Of a stretch of DNA of 64,000 nucleotides, positions 54,350 through 61,895 are shown one piece after another (the first letter of the stretch is position 1; each line of letters opens with the position of its first letter). The stretch comes from Micromonospora sp. M71_S20. Its GTDB lineage: Bacteria; Actinomycetota; Actinomycetes; Mycobacteriales; Micromonosporaceae. The stretch lies in assembly GCF_003664255.1 (NCBI RefSeq), contig NZ_RCCV01000001.1, forward strand, positions 2,170,001 through 2,234,000, given 5' to 3'. The notes under the pieces are model-generated. The model was not told the DNA's origin, ran no database searches, and worked only from the letters and a program-made list of their open reading frames with translations. The translations under genes and the position numbers were made by a program.

Positions 54350-54408
54350 CGCTCTGGCCTTCCGTTCACGACCGCAGGGCTCCGCTGCGCCGCACTCCAC
54401 GCGCTCAC
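54346..54408 (-). CDS. Relay mini-ORF (20 aa) bridging paaC and paaD, encoded by a repeat cassette
   Basis: Starts with GTG overlapping the paaC stop (GTGA, 54408-54405), reads VSAWSAAQRSPAVVNGRPER, and ends with TGA overlapping the paaD GTG. The 3' end matches the nuo copies (GTCGTGAACGGAAGG, 8 nt, start). Confidence 0.5.
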   Translation of the reverse strand: MSAWSAAQRSPAVVNGRPER

Positions 54409-55130
54409 CAGTTGGCTCCGGGGTGGGCGCGGTGCAGCACCTGCATCTCGGCGAGCAGGTAGGACAGGTGCTCGGTGTGCACGCCGTCCCGCCCGCCGGC
54501 CGGCGCCCAGCCGGACTCCGGCCGGGACAGCGTGGCCTCGTCGAGGACGGCGGCGACGGTGGCGTCGAAGTCGGCCCGCAGGGTGGCCGGGTCGACCGGC
54601 GCCGCCGGGTCGGGGGCGAACAGCTCGTGCACGTACGGCCAGACCTGGTCGACGGCCGCCTGCATGCGCCGGCGCGACTCCTCGGTGCCGTCGCCGAGCC
54701 GCCGCACCCACAGCGAGGCGTGGTCGAGATGGTAGGCCGACTCCTTGCGGGCCTTGGCCCCGATGGCGGCCAGCCGCTCGTCGGCGCACCCGGCCAGCGC
54801 GGTGTAGAGCGGGAGCTGGTAGGCCGCGAGGAAGAGCAGCTTCGCCATGGTGACCGCGAAGTCACCGTTGGGCAGCTCCACCAGCAGGCAGTTGCGGAAC
54901 TCGCGGTCGTCGCGGAGGAACGCCAGTGCGTCCTCGTCCCGGCCGGCGCCCTCCAGCTCACCCGCGTACGACAGCAGGAGCCGGGCCGCGCCGAGCTGGT
55001 CGAGGGCGATGTTGGCCAGCGCGATGTCCTCCTCCATCTCCGGCGCGCGGGTGGTCCACTCGGCCAGCCGCTGCGCCGCGACGAGCGCGTCGTCGCCGAG
55101 GGCGAGGGCGAAGTCGAAGGGGCCGTTCAC
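54405..55130 (-). CDS. paaC: Phenylacetyl-CoA epoxidase structural subunit PaaC
   Basis: A 241-residue ferritin-like helical subunit that pairs with PaaA without a complete metal site. EEDIALANIALDQLGAARLLL and the KESAYHLDHASLWVRRLGDGT segment are typical. GTG at 55130 overlaps the stop of the upstream mini-ORF. Confidence 0.95.
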   Translation of the reverse strand: MNGPFDFALALGDDALVAAQRLAEWTTRAPEMEEDIALANIALDQLGAARLLLSYAGELEGAGRDEDALAFLRDDREFRNCLLVELPNGDFAVTMAKLLFLAAYQLPLYTALAGCADERLAAIGAKARKESAYHLDHASLWVRRLGDGTEESRRRMQAAVDQVWPYVHELFAPDPAAPVDPATLRADFDATVAAVLDEATLSRPESGWAPAGGRDGVHTEHLSYLLAEMQVLHRAHPGANW

Positions 55131-55210
55131 GCCGCCACCTCGCTCCGCTCGGCGGCAGCGCGACGCGCCCCGGTGCTGAGCCGAATGGTTCGCTCGCTGC
55201 GCTCGCTCAC
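55127..55210 (-). CDS. Relay mini-ORF (27 aa) bridging paaB and paaC, encoded by a repeat cassette
   Basis: A GTG overlapping the paaB stop (GTGA, 55210-55207) opens a 27-codon frame starting [20 protein letters not shown], ending AERSEVAA, whose TGA overlaps the paaC GTG. The DNA contains a GCGAGCGCAGCGAGCG-type palindromic core shared with the copy at paaA/paaB. Confidence 0.5.
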   Translation of the reverse strand: MSERSERTIRLSTGARRAAAERSEVAA

Positions 55211-55527
55211 AGGTGGGCCACCCCGTCCGGCACGTCGTAGAAGGTGGGATGGCGGTAGACCTTGTCGGCCGCCGGGTCGAAGAAGGCGTCCTTCTCGTCG
55301 GGGCTGGACGCGGTGATCGCGCCCGCCGGCACCACCCAGATGGAGACGCCCTCCTGGCGGCGGGTGTAGAGGTCCCGCGCGTTGCGCAGGGCCAGCTCGG
55401 CGTCGGGGGCGTGCAGGCTGCCGACGTGGGTGTGCGACAGCCCGCGCCGAGCCCGCACGAAGACCTCCCACAAGGGCGAAGGACCGCTCACGCCGCGCTG
55501 GTCCGTTCGCTCGCTGCGCTCGCTCAC
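55207..55527 (-). CDS. paaB: Phenylacetyl-CoA epoxidase subunit PaaB
   Basis: A 106-residue subunit of the PaaABCE complex. [39 protein letters not shown] is in line with the family. The start is GTG at 55527, overlapping the paaA stop (GTGA) with GAAGGAG 11 nt upstream. The first 12 residues ([12 protein letters not shown]) are coded by a repeat cassette; the second GTGA at 55491 ([11 protein letters not shown]) is probably the ancestral start and remains possible. Confidence 0.93.
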   Translation of the reverse strand: MSERSERTDQRGVSGPSPLWEVFVRARRGLSHTHVGSLHAPDAELALRNARDLYTRRQEGVSIWVVPAGAITASSPDEKDAFFDPAADKVYRHPTFYDVPDGVAHL

Positions 55528-56591
55528 GCCGCTACCTTCTCCTTCTTCTCCACCCGCTTGGCGGCGTACGCCGCGGCGGCCTCACGCACCCAGGCGCCGC
55601 CGTCATGGGCGCGGCGGCGGTGCTCCATCCGCTGCCGGTTGCACGGGCCGTTGCCCTTGATCACCCGCATCAGCTCGTCGTAGTCGGGCTGGGTGAAGTC
55701 GTACGACTGCCGGGACTCGTTCCAGCGCAGGTCAGGATCCGGGATGGTCAGGCCGAGGATCTCGGCCTGCTGCACGCACATGTCCACGAAGCGCTGGCGC
55801 AGCTCGTCGTTGGAGAAGCGCTTGATCTTCCAGGCCATGGACTGCGCCGAGTGGGTGGAGTCGGTGTCCGGCGGGCCGAACATCGCCAGCGACGGGTACC
55901 ACCAGCGGTCGAGGGCGTCCTGCGCCATCGCCTTCTGCTCGGGCGTGCCGTGCGCCAGCGTGTGCAGGATCTCGTAGCCCTGCCGCTGGTGGAACGACTC
56001 CTCCTTGCAGACCCGGATCATGGCCCGCGCGTACGGCCCGTAGGAGCAGCGGCAGAGCGGGACCTGGTTGACGATAGCGGCCCCGTCCACCAGCCAGCCG
56101 ATCGCGCCCACGTCGGCCCAGGTCAGGGTGGGGTAGTTGAAGATCGAGCTGTACTTCTGCCGACCGTTCAGCAGCAGCTCGACCAGCTCGTCGCGGCTGA
56201 TCCCGAGGGTCTCGGCGGCGGCGTAGAGGTAGAGGCCGTGGCCGGCCTCGTCCTGGACCTTGGCCAGCAGGATCGCCTTGCGCTTGAGCGAGGGGGCGCG
56301 GCTGATCCAGTTGCCCTCCGGCTGCATACCGATGATCTCGGAGTGGGCGTGCTGCGCGATCTGCCGGATCAGCGTCTTGCGGTACGCCTCGGGCATCCAG
56401 TCGCGCGGCTCGATCTTCTGGTCGGCGTCGATGACCTCGGCGAAGTACGCCTCGAGATCCTCGTCCGGGCCGGGGGCGCCGCCCCGGCGGCCACGTGCGG
56501 CGGCCTCCCGCAGGGCCGCCTCCGCCGCCTCGACCTCGCCGAGCAGGCCGCCGCCGGGCGCGTCGTCGGCGGAGAAGTCGTTGCCATACAT
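55524..56591 (-). CDS. paaA: Phenylacetyl-CoA epoxidase catalytic subunit PaaA
   Basis: A 355-residue diiron monooxygenase that epoxidises phenylacetyl-CoA, the key aerobic step of phenylacetate degradation. The diiron ligands lie in helices with [13 protein letters not shown] and [15 protein letters not shown] (E-x2-H motifs). The N-terminal 45 residues are a Gly/Ala-rich extension. The ATG at 56591 is chosen; TTGACC directly precedes it. A 7-bp inverted repeat lies just upstream. No paaG, paaZ or paaK is in the window. Confidence 0.95.
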   Translation of the reverse strand: MYGNDFSADDAPGGGLLGEVEAAEAALREAAARGRRGGAPGPDEDLEAYFAEVIDADQKIEPRDWMPEAYRKTLIRQIAQHAHSEIIGMQPEGNWISRAPSLKRKAILLAKVQDEAGHGLYLYAAAETLGISRDELVELLLNGRQKYSSIFNYPTLTWADVGAIGWLVDGAAIVNQVPLCRCSYGPYARAMIRVCKEESFHQRQGYEILHTLAHGTPEQKAMAQDALDRWWYPSLAMFGPPDTDSTHSAQSMAWKIKRFSNDELRQRFVDMCVQQAEILGLTIPDPDLRWNESRQSYDFTQPDYDELMRVIKGNGPCNRQRMEHRRRAHDGGAWVREAAAAYAAKRVEKKEKVAA

Positions 56592-56950
56592 GGGGTCAAG
56601 TGTTACAGCTCGCCTCTCGGGACACCAGAGGGTGTAACAGGTTTCCGGAGACACTTTCGGGACGGGGCGGAGACTCCGGCAGCCGGGCAAACTATGACTT
56701 GGGTCACTATGGAAAGGTGAATCCTCTCAACAGCCGCATAGCGGCTCGATATCCCGCCTACATGGCAAGTTGCCAGGTGTCGGGTTCTGGCGCGCCGCCG
56801 AACCGCACGTAGACTTCCCCCGTCACACCGATCGGCTGCCGACGATCGCCCGAGAAACACGGAGGGCGGATCCCCCGGCCCCCGGCGAGCCGCCGATCCG
56901 TCCGACAACCAGCCGGTCCCCCCGGCCTGACATCTGGAGCTCATCCACTC
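56592..56950. promoter_or_regulatory. Divergent control region between paaA and the first beta-lactamase-like gene
   Basis: A 359-bp region without a gene. TGTTACA (56601-56607) and TGTAACA (56633-56639) form a 7-bp inverted repeat, three helical turns apart, just upstream of paaA. A second palindrome, TGGCA-AGT-TGCCA, lies at 56763-56775. AT-rich DNA around 56690-56770 contains likely promoters in both directions; I cannot assign boxes. No riboswitch is recognised. Confidence 0.4.
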
Positions 56951-57907
56951 ATGCGATCCCGCGTGACCCTGGTGCTCGCCGTCGTGGCGGTCCTCCTCGG
57001 TGGCGGCCTGCTCGTTCCGGCCGCGTACGCCCGACTCGCCGGCGACGACGCCGCGAGCGGTGGAAGCGGCGGCGGGAGCGTCGCGGCCCCCGCGCCCACC
57101 CCACCCCCGCCGCCGACCCTGGCCGCCGGCCCGGTCGCGGTGGACTTCAAGGGCGAGTTCTTCTCGTGGGCCCTGATGGACCGGGAGACCGGCGAGATCT
57201 CCGGGTCGAAGAACCTGGCCTCGACCAGCTCCACCGAATCGATGATCAAGGCCTGGTTCGCGGCGGACTACCTCCGCCAGCTCGGCGACAAGCCGCTGCC
57301 GGCCGAGCGCAAGAAGCAGATCACCACCGCCATCCGGGACAGCAACGACGACGCCGCCAACGCCCTCTACGGCGCGGTGGGCCGGGCCGCGACGATCAAG
57401 CGGATGGTCAGCACCTGCGAGCTCACCGACACCAAGCCGGGCAACGTGCCCGGCTACGTGGGCTGGTGGAGCTTCACCCGGATGTCCCCGCGCGACGCCG
57501 TCCGGCTCGGCGACTGCATCGCCGACGGCACGGCCGCCGGCCCCAAGTGGACGAAGCTCCTGCTGGACGAGATGAGCAAGGTCAGGGGCAGCACGGCCGC
57601 CAAGGACCAGAAGGCCCGCTCCGGCGGCGGCCGGTGGGGCATCATCGACGGCCTCCCCCAGTCGATCCTCAGCCAGGGCCCGGTCGGCATGAAGAACGGC
57701 TGGACCCCGCTCAACTACGACGGCAACTGGCACGTGAACTGCCTCGCGGTAACCGACAAATGGAGCCTCGCGGTGATGCTCCGCTACCCGCAGAAGAGCG
57801 GGCTGAACTACGGCGCGCAGGTCTGCGCCTCGGTCGCCAGCCAGCTCGTCACCCCGCAGCCGGGCGCCGCCCTCAAGGTGCCGCAGCAGCCCGCCGGGAA
57901 GCTCTGA
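56951..57907 (+). CDS. Exported beta-lactamase-fold serine hydrolase (paralog 1)
   Basis: A 318-residue protein with an N-terminal signal or anchor (LVLAVVAVLLGGGLLVPAAY) and a Pro-rich spacer. The penicillin-binding/beta-lactamase motifs appear in order: S-x-x-K (Ser97-Met-Ile-Lys100), S-N-D (131-133) in the place of S-D-N, and K-N-G (248-250). Two Cys near residues 155 and 196 match the paralog. The likely role is in the cell envelope, such as transpeptidase, carboxypeptidase or a related hydrolase. It overlaps the next gene by one base (TGATG), making an operon. Confidence 0.85.
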   Translation: MRSRVTLVLAVVAVLLGGGLLVPAAYARLAGDDAASGGSGGGSVAAPAPTPPPPPTLAAGPVAVDFKGEFFSWALMDRETGEISGSKNLASTSSTESMIKAWFAADYLRQLGDKPLPAERKKQITTAIRDSNDDAANALYGAVGRAATIKRMVSTCELTDTKPGNVPGYVGWWSFTRMSPRDAVRLGDCIADGTAAGPKWTKLLLDEMSKVRGSTAAKDQKARSGGGRWGIIDGLPQSILSQGPVGMKNGWTPLNYDGNWHVNCLAVTDKWSLAVMLRYPQKSGLNYGAQVCASVASQLVTPQPGAALKVPQQPAGKL

Positions 57908-58848
57908 TGGCGCGACAGCGCCGGGCAGCCGAGCCCGCCGACGCCTCCCCCGGCAAGCTGATCGCCATCGCGGTGGTCCTCATCGGCCTGGTGCTCGTCT
58001 CGCTGCGGCTGCTGCCGGGCTCGCCGTTCGAGTCCCGCGCCGCCGCCGAGTGGGGCGCCCCCGCCGGCCCCGCCGAACGCGCCACGGGAGCCCCGGGCGA
58101 CCGCAGCTCGCGGCCGTCGCCGTCGCCGAGCCCCACGCCGGAGCCGCTGCCGTTCCAGGCGAAGGACCTCGACCTGGACATCGAGGGCTGGTACTCCTGG
58201 AGCGTCCTCGACCGCCGCAGCGGCGAGATCGCCGGCTCGGACAACATGGACGAGACCAGCACCACCGCGTCGCTGATCAAGGCCTGGATCGTCGCCGACT
58301 ACCTGCGCCGGGCAGACGTCGCCGGCCAGACCCCGAGCGACGCCAGACTCGCCGACGCCACGAAGATCATTCGGGACAGCGACAACACCCGGGCCGAGCA
58401 GTTCTACAACACCGTCGGCCGGTCCGCCTCGATCAAGCGGCTGATCTCCCTGTGCGACCTGACGGACAGCAAGGTCGCCCCGGACGGCGGCTGGAGCCGT
58501 ACCGCCCTCTCGCCCCGGGACACCGCCCGGATGGGCGCCTGCATCGCCGACGGCCGCGCCGCCGGACCCGAGTGGACCAAGTGGCTGATCGACGAGATGC
58601 GGCTGGTCCGGGGCGCCGGTGACTTCGGCATCCGCAAGGCGTTCCCGGCCGCGGAGCGCAAGACCATCGCCATCAAGAACGGCTGGATCGACCGTACGCG
58701 CGAGCAGGAGATGCACATCAACTGCCTCGCCATCGGCGACACCTGGACGATGGGCGTGATGGTCCGCTACCCCATCGGCAAGGGCTACGAGTACGGCATG
58801 AAGAACTGCCAGAAGATCACCGAAGCCCTCCTCCGCCCCACCACCTAG
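57907..58848 (+). CDS. Membrane-anchored beta-lactamase-fold serine hydrolase (paralog 2)
   Basis: A 313-residue paralog of the preceding gene. A single N-terminal membrane helix (LIAIAVVLIGLVLVSLRLL) without an obvious cut site anchors it. After a Ser/Pro-rich spacer, S-x-x-K (Ser122-Leu-Ile-Lys125), a canonical S-D-N (158-160) and K-N-G (257-259) are all present. The class A glutamate is not evident, so it may not be an efficient beta-lactamase. Start ATG overlaps the upstream TGA. Confidence 0.85.
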   Translation: MARQRRAAEPADASPGKLIAIAVVLIGLVLVSLRLLPGSPFESRAAAEWGAPAGPAERATGAPGDRSSRPSPSPSPTPEPLPFQAKDLDLDIEGWYSWSVLDRRSGEIAGSDNMDETSTTASLIKAWIVADYLRRADVAGQTPSDARLADATKIIRDSDNTRAEQFYNTVGRSASIKRLISLCDLTDSKVAPDGGWSRTALSPRDTARMGACIADGRAAGPEWTKWLIDEMRLVRGAGDFGIRKAFPAAERKTIAIKNGWIDRTREQEMHINCLAIGDTWTMGVMVRYPIGKGYEYGMKNCQKITEALLRPTT

Positions 58849-58875
58849 ACCCGCCGCCTCCGGTCGGCCAGCGGG

Positions 58876-59760
<885 letters not shown>

Positions 59761-61038
59761 TCAGTGGGCCGGGCTGGGAGTGGCCAACCCCGCATCCGCC
59801 GGCTCAGCGGCGTCGCCGGGGGTGCCGGCCGCTCGGACCCGCCGGACGGACCGGGCGACGGCCGGCACGAAGGCCACGACGACCAGCAGGCCGACCGCGC
59901 CGGCCGCCGCGATCAGGGGTCGCGGCGCCAGCAGCGCCAGCAGGGCGCCACCGATGAGGTAGCCCCCCATCGAGCCGCCCTGCACCGCTGCGCCGTAGAG
60001 GGCGTACGCCCGGCCGCGCGACGCCTCCGGCACCCGCCGGGCGGTGAGCAGGTTGGCGAAGACGTTCTCCCCGCCGTTCGCCGCGCCCGCCATCAGCCAG
60101 AGCGGGACCAGCAGCGCGGCCGTGGGCACGGCGGCGGCGACGACCACCGTCAGGCAGATTCCGCCGAGCGTCACCAGCACCCCGTACACCAGGGCGCCGT
60201 CGTCGGTGAGCCGGCGGGCCAGCCGGGCGCAGAGCCAGCTGCCGGGCAGCATCCCCGCCATCCAGGCGGCGCCGACCAGTCCGTACACCGTGGGCGAGCC
60301 GTCGAGGGTCTCCCGGATGAAGAAGACCTCGACCACGTTGATGCCGCCGACGGCCGTGATGACCGCGGCCGTGCTGAGGACGACGGCCAGCAGCAGCGGG
60401 TCGCTGCGCAGCCGCCACGCCGGGGCCCGTTCCGTCCCGGAGGCGGGCGCGGCCGTGGCCCGCCCGCCGCCCCTGCGGGTGCGCAGCAGCAGACCCGCGG
60501 CCACCAGCGCGAGGTAGCTCACGGCGTCGATGAGCAGGGGTACGCGCGCGCCGAACTGCCCGACCAGCAGCCCGGCGAGCACCGGGCCGCCGAGCGCGCC
60601 CAGGCTGCTGGCCGTCTGGCTGATCGCGCTCGCCCGGGGCAGGTCGGCGGGGCGCACCATCGCTGGCAGCAGCGCAGCCAGGCAGGGCTGGGTGACGGCC
60701 AGCCCGCAGGCGAGCAGCGCGACGAGCCCGATGATCAGGGCCGGGTGGTCGGCGAAGGCGAGCAGGGCGCAGACGGCGGCCTGCCCCAGGCCGGCGGTGA
60801 CCAGCAGCGTCCGGCTGTCCACCCGGTCGGCGAGCCGCCCGGTGAGCGGGGCGAGCACCACCAGCGGCAGGGTGGCCGCCAACAGCAGTCCGGACACGGC
60901 GAGGCCGCTGGCGCCGGCGGTCTGGAGGGCGAGCGCCAGGGCGGTGGCGGCGAGGAAGTCACCGCACATCGAGGTGCCGCGTGCGGTGGCCGCGAGCCAG
61001 ACGTCGGACCAGCGCGACCCGTCAGTTGTGAAGGACAT
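59761..61038 (-). CDS. Major facilitator superfamily transporter, regulated by adjacent ArsR-like repressor
   Basis: A 425-residue, twelve-helix permease. The A-motif is PLTGRLADRVDSRTLL. The family resembles the enterobactin/macrolide-exporter type (MFS_3), suggesting export of a small toxic compound; this is inference. ATG at 61038 is preferred over longer in-frame starts because the promoter box TATTTT lies 6 nt upstream (leaderless) and is embraced by a 13-bp inverted repeat whose left arm codes for S-F-T-T. Immediately downstream of the ArsR-like regulator gene. Confidence 0.9.
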   Translation of the reverse strand: MSFTTDGSRWSDVWLAATARGTSMCGDFLAATALALALQTAGASGLAVSGLLLAATLPLVVLAPLTGRLADRVDSRTLLVTAGLGQAAVCALLAFADHPALIIGLVALLACGLAVTQPCLAALLPAMVRPADLPRASAISQTASSLGALGGPVLAGLLVGQFGARVPLLIDAVSYLALVAAGLLLRTRRGGGRATAAPASGTERAPAWRLRSDPLLLAVVLSTAAVITAVGGINVVEVFFIRETLDGSPTVYGLVGAAWMAGMLPGSWLCARLARRLTDDGALVYGVLVTLGGICLTVVVAAAVPTAALLVPLWLMAGAANGGENVFANLLTARRVPEASRGRAYALYGAAVQGGSMGGYLIGGALLALLAPRPLIAAAGAVGLLVVVAFVPAVARSVRRVRAAGTPGDAAEPADAGLATPSPAH

Positions 61039-61064
61039 ACTTCGAAAATAATCCTTCACAACTG
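61023..61064. promoter_or_regulatory. 13-bp perfect inverted-repeat operator flanking the MFS -10 box
   Basis: Arms CAGTTGTGAAGGA (61023-61035) and its complement (61052-61064) are perfect, separated by 16 bp. On the minus strand TATTTT (61050-61045) and the ATG (61038) lie within the spacer, so a bound repressor would block the promoter and start together. The site is 15 bp from the end of the ArsR-like gene. Confidence 0.75.
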
Positions 61065-61078
61065 GTCGGAGCAACCCC

Positions 61079-61663
61079 CTACGCCAGCGGCACCGCCCGG
61101 TACTGCACCGCCACCGTCCGCGCCCCGGCCGGCGGATCCGCCTGCCGGTTCCGCTGCCGGTACGGCTCGAACAGCGCGCTCACCGCCTCGTTCAGCCCGG
61201 CCAGCTCGTCGGCGGTGAGCAGCAGCAGCGTGTCGCTGAACAGCGCGACGTCGTACCACTCGGCGGACTCGCCGTCGGCCCGGCGCAGCCAGTCCCGGGT
61301 CCGCTCCATGTCCCGGGCCGCGTGCGCCTCCACCAGCGCCTGCTCGGCCGCGCGCGTCTCCGGGCCGGCGGACTGCCCCGCGTCGACCATCAGGCCCCGG
61401 CCGACCGTGCGCCACAGCCGCTCGCGCGCGTCCCCCCGGCTCGGGGCCTGCTCCACCAGGCCCGACTTCGCCAGCGCCCGGAGGTGGTAGCTCGTCGCGC
61501 TCGGCGACAGCCCGGCGACCTCCGCGCACTCGGTGGCGGTCGCGCCGCCTTCCACCACGCCCAGGTGTTCCATGATCGCGATTCGGGCCGGATGGGCCAG
61601 CGCCCGCATCACCTGCGGGTCGCTGATCGTGATCCGGCGCTGTTCGGGACGCGCCTCCGTCAT
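61079..61663 (-). CDS. ArsR-family winged-helix regulator
   Basis: A 194-residue regulator. The helix-turn-helix is in the N-terminal 90 residues (VMRALAHPARIAIMEHLGVV, ECAEVAGLSPSATSYHLRALAKSGLVE). No metal-binding CxC box of ArsR/SmtB is present, so it is a non-metal subgroup. A second helical domain (residues 110-165) could bind a ligand. It lies directly upstream of and co-directional with the MFS transporter; the inverted repeat between them is its likely operator. Confidence 0.88.
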   Translation of the reverse strand: MTEARPEQRRITISDPQVMRALAHPARIAIMEHLGVVEGGATATECAEVAGLSPSATSYHLRALAKSGLVEQAPSRGDARERLWRTVGRGLMVDAGQSAGPETRAAEQALVEAHAARDMERTRDWLRRADGESAEWYDVALFSDTLLLLTADELAGLNEAVSALFEPYRQRNRQADPPAGARTVAVQYRAVPLA

Positions 61664-61895
61664 GCGTCCATGATTCCTGGTCGCCCGCCCGCCGTGGGTC
61701 GCCGGTGGACCGGCACCGGAGGCGGCGGCGCCACGGTCGAAATCCGGTGGAGCGTCGCGCGCGCGGCGCGTAGGCTGTCAGGTCGCTTGACGGCCAGGGT
61801 GAGGTGACCACCGCATCGGACGTCCCGCGCCGGGGGCCGGCCCATCCGCCCGCCGGACACGCGAGCGACCGGCAGATGACCCGATGGGATCCACC

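Noticed and set aside
55491..55527. PaaB starting at the inner GTG (55491)
   Set aside because: Possible, but the outer GTG overlaps the paaA stop and has a ribosome binding site, whereas the inner one has none visible. The outer start is preferred.
56640..56950. A possible riboswitch (c-di-AMP type) upstream of the beta-lactamase-like genes
   Set aside because: Only a short GGTGAATCC-like fragment is seen. The other conserved blocks of that riboswitch are missing.
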